Assembly: GCF_000420865.1 (NCBI RefSeq)
Contig: NZ_ATVT01000010.1
Coordinates: forward strand, 1 to 64,000
DNA length: 64,000 nt
Reading direction: 5' to 3'
Origin: Butyrivibrio sp. XPD2006
Lineage (GTDB): Bacteria; Bacillota; Clostridia; Lachnospirales; Lachnospiraceae
The notes beneath the pieces were generated by a model that was not told where the DNA came from, did not search any database, and saw nothing but the letters and a program-made list of their open reading frames with translations. The first letter of the stretch is position 1; every line of letters begins with the position of its first letter. A program made the position numbers and the translations under genes. Positions 15,996 to 25,449 of the stretch are shown here, in pieces.

Positions 15996-16499
15996 ATGCG
16001 AGTAGGAATGGGATACGATGTTCATAAGCTTGTAGAAGGCAGGAATTTGATTATCGGAGGTGTCAAGATACCTTATGAGAAGGGACTGCTTGGACATTCC
16101 GATGCCGATGTTCTTCTTCATGCTATAATGGATGCACTTCTTGGAGCAGCGGCTTTGGGAGATATAGGCAAACACTTCCCGGATACTGATCCTAAATACA
16201 AGGGAGCAGATTCTCTGGAACTTCTAAAGGAAGTCTGTAAGCTGCTTGATGCAAACGGTTATGTCGTTGAGAACATTGATGCTACAATAATCGCACAGGC
16301 ACCCAAGATGAGACCTCACATCGATGAGATGAGAATAAATATAGCACATGCTCTTCGAATTGAAATGTCACAGGTTAACGTCAAGGCGACTACAGAAGAA
16401 GGACTTGGCTTTACCGGAACCGGAGAAGGAATTTCATCTCAGGCGATTTGTCTTTTGAATAATAAAATTTATACCTGCAAGGAGCACAGTAATGAGTAA
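15996..16499 (+). CDS. ispF: 2-C-methyl-D-erythritol 2,4-cyclodiphosphate synthase
   Basis: Fifth step of the MEP isoprenoid pathway: CDP-ME 2-phosphate to MEcPP plus CMP. It starts [12 protein letters not shown] with metal ligands Asp8 and His10, continues [11 protein letters not shown] with a third metal ligand His, and ends with the [16 protein letters not shown] family motif. Length (167 aa) is standard. The reading frame overlaps cysS by 8 bp. Confidence 0.96.
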   Translation: MRVGMGYDVHKLVEGRNLIIGGVKIPYEKGLLGHSDADVLLHAIMDALLGAAALGDIGKHFPDTDPKYKGADSLELLKEVCKLLDANGYVVENIDATIIAQAPKMRPHIDEMRINIAHALRIEMSQVNVKATTEEGLGFTGTGEGISSQAICLLNNKIYTCKEHSNE

Positions 16500-17916
16500 C
16501 AGTTTCAGATTTTACAATTCACTCACAAGAAAAGTGGACGAGTTTGTTCCAAATGAAGAAGGAAAGGTGTCAATGTACACCTGCGGACCAACCGTATACC
16601 ACTATGCACATATCGGAAATATAAGAACATATATCATGCAGGATGTTCTGGTCAAGGCACTGGAGTATGCCGGATATGATGTTAAACGTGTCATGAACAT
16701 CACTGATGTAGGACATCTTTCATCCGATGCGGATACCGGTGAGGACAAGATGCTTGCCGGAGCCAAGAGAGAGCATAAGAGCGTAATGGAGATAGCCAGG
16801 TTCTATACAGATGCTTTCTTCAAGGATTTTGCAGCGGTTGGCAATAAGAAACCTGATGTTATTGAACCTGCCACAAACTGCATTCCTGAATTTATCCATA
16901 TGGTTCAGGTGCTGCTTGAGAAGGGCTATGCATATCAGGCAGGCGGCAACGTATATTTTGATACCAGTAAGCTTGATGACTACTACGTATTCTCATCTGC
17001 CATCGAGAAGGAAGAGCTTCAGATCGGTGTAAGAGATGATGTAGAAGAGGATTCAAACAAGAGAAATAAGACTGATTTTGTTCTCTGGTTTACCAAATCC
17101 AAGTTTGAGGATCAGGCTCTTAAGTGGGACAGCCCATGGGGAGTTGGATATCCCGGATGGCACATTGAGTGCTCATGCATTTCAATGAAGCATCTGGGAG
17201 AAAGGCTTGATATTCACTGCGGTGGTGTTGACAACATGTTCCCTCACCATACCAATGAAATTGCTCAGTCAGAGAGTTATCTCGGCCACAAGTGGTGCAA
17301 TTACTGGTTCCACAGCAATCACTTAAATGACAGAGCCGGCAAGATGAGTAAGTCCAAGGGAGCGGTACTTACAGTATCCGTTCTTCAGGAGAAGGGTTAC
17401 GATCCGCTTGTTTACAGATTCTTCTGCCTTCAGTCACACTATCGCAAACCTCTTGAGTTCTCGTTTGATGTTCTTGACAGTAATGTGGGAACTTTCAACA
17501 AGCTGGTGAAGAGAGTAGCGGAGCTTAAGGCTGACGGAGCTGTCGATGAGAAAGTCAAAAAGGAATTCGAGGATAAGTTCAGAGCGGCGATCTCTGATGA
17601 CCTCAATACTTCAATGGCTATTACAGTTCTGTATGATGCTCTCAAGGCAGATACTAACGATGCAACCAAGCTTGCACTTGTAGAGAGTTTTGACAAGGTG
17701 CTTTCTCTGGATCTTATCGGACATGCAACCTCTCTTTCCGAGGAAACAGAGGTTGATCCCGAGCTCCTTGAATATATCAATCAGCAGATTGAGAAGAGAG
17801 CAGAAGCCAAGAAGGCCAAGGATTTTGCAACAGCAGATGCCATAAGAAATGAGCTTTTAAGTAGAGGCGTCGAGATAAAAGACACCCGTGAGGGAGTTAA
17901 ATGGCAGTTAGTTTAA
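16492..17916 (+). CDS. cysS: Cysteinyl-tRNA synthetase
   Basis: Charges tRNA-Cys. The class I signatures are HIGN at 40-43 (HIGH motif) and KMSKS near 284-288. The active-site zinc ligands are in [13 protein letters not shown] and the [10 protein letters not shown] segment, plus the later [10 protein letters not shown]. Length (474 aa) is normal. It overlaps ispF upstream by 8 bp and mrnC downstream by 16 bp, the conserved Firmicute order cysS-mrnC-rlmB. Confidence 0.97.
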   Translation: MSNSFRFYNSLTRKVDEFVPNEEGKVSMYTCGPTVYHYAHIGNIRTYIMQDVLVKALEYAGYDVKRVMNITDVGHLSSDADTGEDKMLAGAKREHKSVMEIARFYTDAFFKDFAAVGNKKPDVIEPATNCIPEFIHMVQVLLEKGYAYQAGGNVYFDTSKLDDYYVFSSAIEKEELQIGVRDDVEEDSNKRNKTDFVLWFTKSKFEDQALKWDSPWGVGYPGWHIECSCISMKHLGERLDIHCGGVDNMFPHHTNEIAQSESYLGHKWCNYWFHSNHLNDRAGKMSKSKGAVLTVSVLQEKGYDPLVYRFFCLQSHYRKPLEFSFDVLDSNVGTFNKLVKRVAELKADGAVDEKVKKEFEDKFRAAISDDLNTSMAITVLYDALKADTNDATKLALVESFDKVLSLDLIGHATSLSEETEVDPELLEYINQQIEKRAEAKKAKDFATADAIRNELLSRGVEIKDTREGVKWQLV

Positions 17917-18335
17917 ATGACTATATAAATGAGAGATTTGATATTACCTCCAAGGACATAAGAACCTATTCGCCTCTTACGCTTGCCTATATAGGCGATG
18001 CTGTATATGATCTGGTGATACGTTCAATCCTTGTTAACAGAGGTAATACAGCGGTCAACAATCTCCATAAAAAAGCGAGCGCTATTGTAAAAGCACCGTC
18101 TCAGGCTGCAGTTGCTGCCTCTATTATGGAGGAACTTACCGAAGAAGAAAAAGATATTTACAGACGAGGCAGAAATTCCAAACCTCATACCAAAGCCAAG
18201 AATGCATCAACAATGGAATATCTGGAGGCTACTGGTCTTGAAGCGGTAGTTGGTTTCCTTTATCTTAAGGGCGATACGGACAGAGCCCTGGATCTTATTA
18301 AACTCGGTCTTGAGCGAAATGGCCTTAATCTGTAA
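17901..18335 (+). CDS. mrnC: Mini-ribonuclease III
   Basis: Processes the 3' and 5' ends of 23S rRNA precursor. The single RNase III domain has the AYIGDAVYDL signature near residues 29-38 and a second acidic cluster around LEATGLEAVVGFLYL, without a double-stranded-RNA-binding domain. At 144 aa it is the usual size of MrnC. It overlaps cysS by 16 bp. Confidence 0.94.
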   Translation: MAVSLNDYINERFDITSKDIRTYSPLTLAYIGDAVYDLVIRSILVNRGNTAVNNLHKKASAIVKAPSQAAVAASIMEELTEEEKDIYRRGRNSKPHTKAKNASTMEYLEATGLEAVVGFLYLKGDTDRALDLIKLGLERNGLNL

Positions 18336-18354
18336 GAATATCTGAGGAATTTAA

Positions 18355-19110
18355 ATGGAAAAAGAGATACTTACTCCCAATGAGGAGAAAATTGAAGGCA
18401 GAAACGCCGTTATAGAAGCATACAGATCCGGAAAGACCATAGATAAAGTCTATATTCTCGATGGATGTCAGGACGGACCTGTTTCCACTATCAGAAGAGA
18501 AGCCAAGAAGCAGGGAACTCTTATTAAGTTTGTGAGCAGAGAGAGACTTGATCAGATTTCCGAGACGGGCAAGCACCAGGGCGTTATAGCCATCGCTGCA
18601 GCCTACAAGTACTCTGAAATGGAAGATATCTTTGAACTGGCACAAGCCAGAAATGAAGATCCCTTTGTCTTTGTTCTGGATGGTATCGAGGATCCTCACA
18701 ATCTCGGTGCAATCATAAGAACTGCCAATCTGTCGGGAGCTCACGGAGTTATCATTCCCAAGAACAGGGCAGTAGGACTTACTGCTACCGTTGCCAAGGC
18801 ATCAGCAGGAGCTCTTAACTATACACCTGTGGTCAAGGTGACAAATATTGCTCAGACTATTGAGGAACTCAAGAAAAGAGGACTTTGGTTTGCCTGTGCT
18901 GATATGGACGGAACAACCATGTACAAGCTTAATCTTAAAGGAGCTATCGGACTGGTAATAGGCAATGAAGGCAGCGGAGTTTCCAGACTGGTAAAAGAGA
19001 AGTGCGACATGATCGCATCAATTCCCATGAAGGGTGATATAGATTCACTTAATGCATCTGTTGCGGCAGGTGTGCTTGCTTTTGAGGTTGTCAGACAGAG
19101 ACTTTCGTGA
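18355..19110 (+). CDS. rlmB: 23S rRNA (guanosine-2'-O-)-methyltransferase RlmB family
   Basis: SPOUT-class 2'-O-methyltransferase using SAM. An N-terminal substrate-binding domain starts with EGRNAVIEAYRSG. The three SpoU motifs follow: EDPHNLGAIIRTAN, LVIGNEGSGVS and SLNASVAAGVLAFE. Length (251 aa) is standard. Nineteen bp separate it from mrnC and nine from sigH, so it lies in the same operon. Confidence 0.94.
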   Translation: MEKEILTPNEEKIEGRNAVIEAYRSGKTIDKVYILDGCQDGPVSTIRREAKKQGTLIKFVSRERLDQISETGKHQGVIAIAAAYKYSEMEDIFELAQARNEDPFVFVLDGIEDPHNLGAIIRTANLSGAHGVIIPKNRAVGLTATVAKASAGALNYTPVVKVTNIAQTIEELKKRGLWFACADMDGTTMYKLNLKGAIGLVIGNEGSGVSRLVKEKCDMIASIPMKGDIDSLNASVAAGVLAFEVVRQRLS

Positions 19111-19119
19111 GGTCGATAA

Positions 19120-19749
19120 ATGAGCAAGGGAAAATACAGCGACATGGATGATGAACAGCTTATTGTTCGTATTCATGACGGCGGCGAAGATGATATAACC
19201 GATCATATCATGAACAAGTACAAGGATCTGGTCCGAAAAAAGGCTGCATCAATGTATATCCTTGGAGCTGACCGGGATGACCTGATACAGGAGGGCATGA
19301 TAGGTCTTTTTAAAGCGGTAAGAGACTATGACTGTGGAAGAGATGCGAGCTTTGCTACCTTTGCCGAGCTTTGTATATCAAGGCAGATGTATTCGGCGAT
19401 CAAAGCACTTGCCCGGAAAAAGCATGCTCCTCTCAACAGCTATATATCAATCTACGCCAGCAGAGAGGATGTGGATTCGGGAACCGAAGCAGCTCTGGAA
19501 GAAGTTTTGGAATCCGATGCAAATCTTATTCCCGAACAGTATGTGATTGATCAGGAGAATCTCAAGGATCTGGAAGAAGAAATTGACAGAGAGTTAAGTG
19601 ACTTGGAGCGCCAGGTGCTGGATCTGTATATAACAGGTATGAGCGTAAAAGAAATCTCTGCAGTGCTCGGCAGGGATGAGAAGTCCACTGACAATGCAAT
19701 GCAGAGAATTCGAAATAAACTAAAGAAATATCTTAAGAAAAAGGGTTAA
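19120..19749 (+). CDS. sigH: RNA polymerase sigma factor SigH (Spo0H) family
   Basis: Alternative sigma-70 family factor controlling early sporulation, competence or transition-phase genes in Firmicutes. Region 2 includes ADRDDLIQEGMIGLFKAVRDYD and the FATFAELCISRQM stretch for the -10 element. Region 4 is LSDLERQVLDLYITGMSVKEISAVLG, a helix-turn-helix for the -35 element. Length (209 aa) and position after rlmB match spo0H. It is convergent with the next gene and overlaps its 3' end by 4 bp, with no terminator between them. Confidence 0.9.
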   Translation: MSKGKYSDMDDEQLIVRIHDGGEDDITDHIMNKYKDLVRKKAASMYILGADRDDLIQEGMIGLFKAVRDYDCGRDASFATFAELCISRQMYSAIKALARKKHAPLNSYISIYASREDVDSGTEAALEEVLESDANLIPEQYVIDQENLKDLEEEIDRELSDLERQVLDLYITGMSVKEISAVLGRDEKSTDNAMQRIRNKLKKYLKKKG

Positions 19750-20897
19750 GCAAAGGCGTCAAAGCTCATAGATGCACTGCCTGAGCCATAAGCTGAGGGA
19801 ACAGATACTGTTATCGGTGTTGGAGAGCTTGATATTGCGGCACCTCCGCCAAAGGTCGGAGTGCTTGCTGCAGCTCCGGATAATCCGGTGCCGGCAACAC
19901 CCTTTTTTTCATATTTATCCATAATAGCTTTGAGGTATTCACCATCGGCCTTGGCAATGTCTTTCATTTCTTTGGTACGATGCTTCATCTTAAGCATCTT
20001 GAGGTCGTCTTCTGACATATTGGGATCAGGAGCGACCATTGTATTTGCCAGATCATCCAGCTCAAGAACTTCATCCATTTCTTCCATGGCATCCCGGATC
20101 ATATTCATCATATCCGATGTCATCTCTTCCATGGAATCCTGATTGTTCTCCATTAATTCCTGAATTGCAAGCTCCATCTCCTCAGAGAGTTCTTCCATCC
20201 TGTAGGCCATTTCATCCTGCATATCTGCCATCATGACCTGCATTTCATCTGCATAATCCTGCTCGGAGTATTCCTGCTCCTCCGGGATTTCTTCCTCTAA
20301 AGGATCCTCTTCAAGTTTTTCCTCTTCATTTCTTTCTTCTTCCTTCTCCTCAAGAGCAGCCATGGCGCCGTTCTGTCCGCGCTCAATCATCTCTTCCTGT
20401 TGAAGGTGAGCTACTTTCTTCTTGGCTATTCTTTCCATGGATTTTGCGTGCTCAATGGAGATCTGAAGCTCTTCTTCATCATATTCGCCGCTGTTTCGAA
20501 GCCTCTTAAGACGCTGAACTTCACGTCTTGCTGCAGAAGCAGCTTTTCTTGCACTTACAGAAGTCTTGCTTCTTACGATCTGAGAGGAGATCTTTTTATA
20601 ACTGTACTGGAGTTTTTTCTTTTCCAGATTTGTTTCCTGTGCTTTTGTTCTTGAAGCTCTCAGGGAATCAGCGTAGCTCTGGCTCTGGGCTATGATTGAA
20701 TTGTCTTTCTTTTGCTGGGTACGCTGCTGATATTCAAGAGCTCTGGTGGTATTGTGAGAGGTTGGAGTACTTTTGGTTGCAGACTTATTATTGGGCGCAC
20801 CAAAACCACGAGCCTGACCGGCCCAGGTATCTGCCTGTGTCTGGCCCCTGTCTCTGATGGAAGCGTATATTTGATTGGCGTTTATGCTAATACTCAT
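19746..20897 (-). CDS. Unknown acidic, Met/Glu-rich coiled-coil protein
   Basis: I do not recognise this 383-residue protein. The N-terminal 90 residues are Gln/Ser/Thr-rich and probably disordered. Residues about 90-170 are basic and helical (Lys/Arg/Ala). Residues about 180-280 are extremely rich in Glu, Asp and Met with repeated (M/E)-EEM spacing. The C-terminus is a Gly/Ala/Ser/Thr/Pro tail. There is no signal peptide or membrane helix. The start is ATG 20897, 6 nt after AAGGAGG; the ATG at 20903 touches the site and is too close. It converges on sigH with a 4-bp overlap. The layout suggests a structural or scaffolding role; function unknown. Confidence 0.75.
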   Translation of the reverse strand: MSISINANQIYASIRDRGQTQADTWAGQARGFGAPNNKSATKSTPTSHNTTRALEYQQRTQQKKDNSIIAQSQSYADSLRASRTKAQETNLEKKKLQYSYKKISSQIVRSKTSVSARKAASAARREVQRLKRLRNSGEYDEEELQISIEHAKSMERIAKKKVAHLQQEEMIERGQNGAMAALEEKEEERNEEEKLEEDPLEEEIPEEQEYSEQDYADEMQVMMADMQDEMAYRMEELSEEMELAIQELMENNQDSMEEMTSDMMNMIRDAMEEMDEVLELDDLANTMVAPDPNMSEDDLKMLKMKHRTKEMKDIAKADGEYLKAIMDKYEKKGVAGTGLSGAAASTPTFGGGAAISSSPTPITVSVPSAYGSGSASMSFDAFA

Positions 20898-21022
20898 ACG
20901 CATCCTCCTTGATGCCTTCGGCTGAAAATCCTTTTCAGAGTTGCATAACCTTCCGTATTATTTATCGTCACATATTATTAGAATCTTTAGTTTTTTAAAA
21001 AAAGAGGGTAAATAAAAAATCC

Positions 21023-21051
21023 TTGCCATATACTCATTAGTGTGCTATATT
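21023..21051 (+). promoter_or_regulatory. Promoter of rpmE
   Basis: -35 TTGCCA (21023-21028), a 17-bp spacer and -10 TATATT (21046-21051). It leaves a leader of about 105 nt before rpmE, long enough for autoregulation by L31, which is not otherwise shown. Confidence 0.65.
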
Positions 21052-21164
21052 TATATAGCTGTTGTAAAACAGTAAACGTGAACACATTGATGTCAGGTGC
21101 TTTAAGCGCTGACAACGTCTGTCGGAAACAGATGAAGTATTCAGATATAGTGAGGTGAGAAGAA

Positions 21165-21371
21165 ATGAGACAGGACATTCAGCCAGAATTCCATCAGGCA
21201 ACTGTTACTTGCAACTGCGGTAACACATTTACAGTAGGATCAACAAAGAGCGAAATCCACGTAGAAATTTGCTCAAAGTGCCATCCTTTCTACACAGGAA
21301 CTCAGAAGGCTACTGCTGCTCGTGGACGTATTGATAAGTTCAACAAGAAATACGGCATGGACAACAAGTAA
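21165..21371 (+). CDS. rpmE: 50S ribosomal protein L31
   Basis: Large-subunit ribosomal protein bridging to the 30S head. The zinc-binding form: CNCGNTF at 17-23 and [10 protein letters not shown] at about 37-46 give the four Cys of type A L31. Length (68 aa) is standard. GAGGTGAG precedes the ATG. It is followed by a terminator, and then by DUF1385-prmC-prfA, the usual Clostridial neighbourhood. Confidence 0.96.
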   Translation: MRQDIQPEFHQATVTCNCGNTFTVGSTKSEIHVEICSKCHPFYTGTQKATAARGRIDKFNKKYGMDNK

Positions 21372-21398
21372 TATACAATTTGAGATCAAGAAACAAGT

Positions 21399-21430
21399 GA
21401 GGCCCAGGCATTTCGCCTTGGCCTCTTTTT
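21399..21430 (+). terminator. Terminator after rpmE
   Basis: GAGGCC (21399-21404) pairs with GGCCTC (21420-21425), and AGGC (21406-21409) with GCCT (21415-21418). A T-run follows to 21430. It would reduce read-through into the DUF1385-prmC-prfA genes. Confidence 0.8.
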
Positions 21431-21452
21431 CTTTAACAGGCGGTAAAGTAAG

Positions 21453-22460
21453 ATGAAGAGACGTAAGAGAAAGATTAGACATTATTCCGGAATAGGCGGA
21501 CAGGCTGTTCTTGAAGGTGTAATGATGAAGAATAAGGATATGTATGCTGTGGCTGTCAGAAAGCCCAATGGTGAAATAGAGGTTGAGCATGACGAGTATC
21601 ACGGTGTTGCATACGGAAGCAAACTCCTTAATATTCCATTTGTAAGGGGCATCTTTGTTTTTGTTGATTCACTTATCCTTGGACTTAAGTCCCTTAATTA
21701 CTCATCATCCTTCTACGAGGAGACCAATGAAAAGCCTACCAAGCTCGATGAGGAGATCGATAAGGTATCCAGCGGACATGAAGATACTTTCCTTATGGTG
21801 TTTACAACACTTTTGTCCTTTGCTTTTGCTATTGCACTGTTTATGATATTGCCTTATGCGCTTTCAGAGGTTATTTCTCAATATGCCAGAAATGAGTCTT
21901 TGGTAGCAATCATTGAGGGCGTACTGAGGATATTTATCTTTGTTCTCTATATTCTTCTTATATCAAGGATCAAGGATATAAAGAGACTGTTTATGTATCA
22001 TGGAGCAGAGCATAAGTGCATCAATTGTATTGAAAAGGGAAGACCTCTTACTGTAAGTAATGTCAGAAAGAGCTCAAGACTTCACAAGAGATGCGGAAGC
22101 AGTTTTATGCTCTTTGTTATGCTTGTAAGTATTATCCTGTTCTTCTTTATCAGGATTGATTCCTATGTATGGCGCGTGGTCATCAGACTTTTACTTATTC
22201 CTGTTATTTCTGGAATATCTTATGAGATCATAAGACTTGCAGGAAGGACTAATTTCTTCCTGATCAGGATGATCTCAGCTCCGGGACTTTGGCTTCAGAG
22301 ACTTACAACCAAGGAACCTGATGATGATATGATTGAGGTTGCCATCAAGTCTGTTGAGGCTGTATTCGACTGGAAGGAATTTCTTGCTGATTCCTTTGGT
22401 TATGAAATTGATGAGAGCTGGCTGGCAGATGACGATCAGGCAGAGCCTTCAGCTGAGTAA
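21453..22460 (+). CDS. DUF1385 membrane protein
   Basis: A 335-residue integral membrane protein of the DUF1385 family, which usually precedes prmC-prfA in Firmicutes. The N-terminus has the family hallmark SGIGGQAVLEGVMMK-like stretch (YSGIGGQAVLEGVMM), the middle has HGAEHKCINCIEKGR, and RLHKRCGSSF follows. Four to five hydrophobic helices lie at about 95-120, 130-165, 210-235 and 240-260. Molecular function is unknown; the conserved HGAEHK and CGSSF residues suggest an active or metal site. Confidence 0.88.
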   Translation: MKRRKRKIRHYSGIGGQAVLEGVMMKNKDMYAVAVRKPNGEIEVEHDEYHGVAYGSKLLNIPFVRGIFVFVDSLILGLKSLNYSSSFYEETNEKPTKLDEEIDKVSSGHEDTFLMVFTTLLSFAFAIALFMILPYALSEVISQYARNESLVAIIEGVLRIFIFVLYILLISRIKDIKRLFMYHGAEHKCINCIEKGRPLTVSNVRKSSRLHKRCGSSFMLFVMLVSIILFFFIRIDSYVWRVVIRLLLIPVISGISYEIIRLAGRTNFFLIRMISAPGLWLQRLTTKEPDDDMIEVAIKSVEAVFDWKEFLADSFGYEIDESWLADDDQAEPSAE

Positions 22461-22490
22461 ATATAGTATTTTCGCGGGATAGCAATTGTT

Positions 22491-23330
22491 ATGAATTATT
22501 TGGAAGCCTTCGAAAACGGAAAAGAAAAACTTATGAGAGCCGGAGTAGACGAGTATGCACTTGATGCCCGGCTCCTTTTAGAATGTGTGTGTGGCACCGA
22601 TCACAGTACACTTCTGGCACATCCTGACAGAGAACTGTCGCAGGAAGAGGAGGCTTTGTACAGCTCTTATACAGACAGGAGAGCAGATAGGGAGCCTGTA
22701 GCTTATATTCTTGGGAAATGGGATTTTATGGGCCTTGAGTTTAAGGTGAACAGGAACGTGCTTATTCCTGAGCAGGACAGCGAGTTTTTGGTAGAAGAAG
22801 CTTTAAGGCATTGTGAGGATGGCATGAAGGTTCTTGATCTGTGTACCGGTTCAGGTTGTATTGCACTCAGTATCCTTCACTATACCAATGAGACTAAGGC
22901 CCACTGTACTGATATCTCGAATGAGGCTCTCCTTGTGGCAAAAGAGAATGCGGAAGACCTTGGGGTTACTGACAGATGTGAATTTGAGCTGACAGATCTT
23001 TTCCCAAAGAACAATGAGAAATATGATATTGTGGTATCCAATCCACCTTATATAGCAACAAATGTCATTGAAACTCTGGCACCTGAGGTAAGGGATCATG
23101 AACCAAGACTTGCTCTGGATGGAGATGAGGATGGTCTTACATTCTACAGAAGGATAATTGGCGGAGCGGGAGATTATCTCTTTTCTAGCGGTTATCTTAT
23201 CTTGGAGATCGGTTACGATCAGGCAGAGGCAGTGACAGGTCTTTTGAAGGAAAATGGCAAGTACCATGAGATTGAGGTGGTCAAGGATTTCTCCGGAAAC
23301 GACAGAGTTGTTAAGGCATGCTTCTATTAG
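22491..23330 (+). CDS. prmC: Release factor glutamine methyltransferase PrmC (HemK)
   Basis: Methylates the Gln of the GGQ motif in RF1 and RF2 using SAM. An N-terminal helical domain of about 80 residues precedes a Rossmann methyltransferase with LDLCTGSGCIALS (SAM motif) and the glutamine-methyltransferase signature VVSNPPYIA. Length (279 aa) is normal. Its substrate RF1 is encoded 53 bp downstream. Confidence 0.95.
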   Translation: MNYLEAFENGKEKLMRAGVDEYALDARLLLECVCGTDHSTLLAHPDRELSQEEEALYSSYTDRRADREPVAYILGKWDFMGLEFKVNRNVLIPEQDSEFLVEEALRHCEDGMKVLDLCTGSGCIALSILHYTNETKAHCTDISNEALLVAKENAEDLGVTDRCEFELTDLFPKNNEKYDIVVSNPPYIATNVIETLAPEVRDHEPRLALDGDEDGLTFYRRIIGGAGDYLFSSGYLILEIGYDQAEAVTGLLKENGKYHEIEVVKDFSGNDRVVKACFY

Positions 23331-23383
23331 CTGCGCAAACTTTGATGACTGGGACAATATAAACGTTTGCGGGAGATAAGGAT

Positions 23384-24454
23384 ATGTTTGATAAATTAGA
23401 AGATATTATCAGAAGATATGAAGATATAACCATGATGCTGGGTGACCCTTCTGTGGTTTCTGATCAGGACAAATTCAGAAGCCTGATGAAGGAACAGAAG
23501 AGCCTTGAGCCACTTGTTGAGTGCTACAAGCAGTACAAGGATACAAAAAAGACAATAGAAGACAGTCTTTCAATGCTTGATGAAGAGAGTGATCCCGATA
23601 TGAAGGAGATGCTCAGGGAGGAATTGTCAGAAGCTAAGGACAGAATCCCGGAGCTTGAGGAGAAACTTAAGATTCTGCTTCTTCCCAAGGACCCTAACGA
23701 CGAGAAGAATGTTATTGTTGAGATAAGAGCGGGTGTCGGCGGTGATGAAGCTGCGCTGTTTGCTGCCGATATGTTCAGGCTTTATACGAGATATGCAGAG
23801 AGACGCGCATGGAGAATAGAGACCATGAGCGTAGAGGATATCGGTATCGGCGGTATTAAGACCGTCAGCTTTATGATAAAGGGAGACGGCGCCTACTCAA
23901 GACTCAAGTTTGAGAGCGGAGTTCACAGGGTTCAGAGGATTCCTACCACTGAGTCAGGTGGAAGAATACATACTTCAGCCATAACCGTTGCTATAATGCC
24001 GGAAGTTGAGGATGTAGAAGTTGAGATAGATATGAACGACTGCAAGTTTGATGTTTTCCGAGCTTCCGGAAATGGCGGACAGTGCGTAAACACTACCGAT
24101 TCAGCTGTCAGGCTTACACATCTCCCTACAGGAATAGTTATCTCCTGCCAGGATGAGAAGAGCCAGCAGCAGAATAAGGCCAAAGCTCTTAAGGTTTTAA
24201 GAGCCAAGCTCTATGAGATGGAACGGGAGAGAAAGCACAACGACGAAGCGCAGCTTCGCAAGAGCCAGGTCGGCAGCGGAGACAGATCCGAGAAGATCAG
24301 AACCTACAATTTCCATCAGGGAAGAGTTACAGATCACAGAATCGGTCTTACTCTCTACAAGATTGACCAGATTATGGACGGAGACCTGGACGAGATCATC
24401 GACAGTCTGATAGCAGCAGATCAGGCAGAGAAACTTGCTTCTGTAGAAGAATAA
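23384..24454 (+). CDS. prfA: Peptide chain release factor 1
   Basis: Recognises UAA and UAG and triggers peptide release. The GGQ motif is at 231-233 in [11 protein letters not shown]. The stop-codon-reading tripeptide of the PxT type is PTT at 187-189 in [10 protein letters not shown], which marks RF1 rather than RF2. Length (356 aa) is standard. PrmC, which methylates this Gln, is encoded just upstream. Confidence 0.97.
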   Translation: MFDKLEDIIRRYEDITMMLGDPSVVSDQDKFRSLMKEQKSLEPLVECYKQYKDTKKTIEDSLSMLDEESDPDMKEMLREELSEAKDRIPELEEKLKILLLPKDPNDEKNVIVEIRAGVGGDEAALFAADMFRLYTRYAERRAWRIETMSVEDIGIGGIKTVSFMIKGDGAYSRLKFESGVHRVQRIPTTESGGRIHTSAITVAIMPEVEDVEVEIDMNDCKFDVFRASGNGGQCVNTTDSAVRLTHLPTGIVISCQDEKSQQQNKAKALKVLRAKLYEMERERKHNDEAQLRKSQVGSGDRSEKIRTYNFHQGRVTDHRIGLTLYKIDQIMDGDLDEIIDSLIAADQAEKLASVEE

Positions 24455-24483
24455 TTAAAATTACATAAAAAATGGCCTTAACG

Positions 24484-24512
24484 TTGATGTGAAAAACCAA
24501 ATGTTGTAAAAT
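24484..24512 (+). promoter_or_regulatory. Promoter of the Hpt gene
   Basis: -35 TTGATG (24484-24489), a 17-bp spacer and -10 TAAAAT (24507-24512), 53 bp before the chosen start. Confidence 0.55.
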
Positions 24513-24565
24513 TATTATATGTTACATCGTATGTTTTGCATTTCGGCTCACACGGATGGAGGCAT

Positions 24566-24925
24566 ATGGACGCAGGATTTAAATCTGAACTAATTGAATG
24601 GGGCGTTGACTGGAACGAGATATTGGACAGATTCATGGGTAATGAGGACCTCATTGCCAAGTTTATGTTCAAGTTTTTGAACGACCAGAGCATGAATGAT
24701 CTTACCAAATATCTTGGCGAGGGAAATGTTTCAGAGGCTTTTAAAGCTGTTCATACATTAAAGGGTGTTGGTGCCAATTTGGGACTTAAGGGCTTCCTTA
24801 CTCCTGTATGCGAGCTGACCGAGATTTTAAGGGCCGGATCCATGGATGGTTATGAAGAGAAGTATAACCAGATAAAGCCGAAGTATGAAGAGCTGATTGC
24901 TATTTTGCAGAAATATCAGGCATAA
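24566..24925 (+). CDS. Stand-alone Hpt (histidine phosphotransfer) protein
   Basis: Likely relays phosphoryl groups between a hybrid histidine kinase and a response regulator. A single four-helix Hpt domain fills the 119 residues; the phospho-accepting His63 is in AVHTLKGVGANLGL, the classic Hpt motif. No kinase or receiver domain is fused and no hybrid kinase is near, so its partners lie elsewhere. I take ATG 24566, next to GGAGG although the gap is short (3 nt); the ATG at 24536 has no site. Confidence 0.85.
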   Translation: MDAGFKSELIEWGVDWNEILDRFMGNEDLIAKFMFKFLNDQSMNDLTKYLGEGNVSEAFKAVHTLKGVGANLGLKGFLTPVCELTEILRAGSMDGYEEKYNQIKPKYEELIAILQKYQA

Positions 24926-24950
24926 AAAAAGCAGATCAAAGTAGATCTGC
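24924..24950 (-). terminator. Terminator for the DUF5721/DegV genes
   Basis: A 7-bp stem (GCAGATC at 24931-24937, its complement at 24944-24950), followed on the minus strand by seven T (24924-24930). It overlaps the stop codon of the DUF5721 gene and also backs the end of the Hpt gene. Confidence 0.75.
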
Positions 24951-25433
24951 TTCAATACCATTTGATTCCAAAAAGCTTGGGATGTATTCATCCCAGGCTT
25001 TTTCTGCGCTTTTATCCAGAGTAAATATTGAATAGCTTACTCCTGTGGTGATAACAACTTCGCCCTGTGAGTATTTGATGTTTATGCCAAGGGATATCTG
25101 ATCCGGAGAAATATCCATATCGGATTTTTCAAGGAGAGACAGTTTCATGGCTTCTCCCAGATGTAATATAAACTTAAACCCCAAAGGAGTATGTTTGCCT
25201 TTTATTAGACTTAATGCGATGGGACGAATACTTGACCATTCGGAAAACTCGGAATCCGGAATCTCTTCGGTTCCATCAGAGCTTTTGTAGAACTCTTTGT
25301 GTATACGACCATCTATTGTGAAGGTGTTGAAAGTGTCTATGGTGGCTTCTTCTACAGTGAAGTTATCAAACAGCTCTGTAGTCAGAAGCTTTGCCATGAA
25401 GTTTTTTTGCTTAAGTATTTTAAGTGCTATCAT
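24936..25433 (-). CDS. DUF5721 family protein, function unknown
   Basis: A 165-residue soluble protein. It starts MIALKILKQKNFMAKLL and contains TIDTFNTFTIDGRIHKEFY, a pattern I associate with DUF5721 proteins common in Lachnospiraceae. No catalytic motif is apparent. It lies 16 bp after the DegV gene on the same strand, so the two are probably cotranscribed. Confidence 0.75.
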   Translation of the reverse strand: MIALKILKQKNFMAKLLTTELFDNFTVEEATIDTFNTFTIDGRIHKEFYKSSDGTEEIPDSEFSEWSSIRPIALSLIKGKHTPLGFKFILHLGEAMKLSLLEKSDMDISPDQISLGINIKYSQGEVVITTGVSYSIFTLDKSAEKAWDEYIPSFLESNGIEADLL

Positions 25434-25449
25434 CTTTTTACCAATGGAC

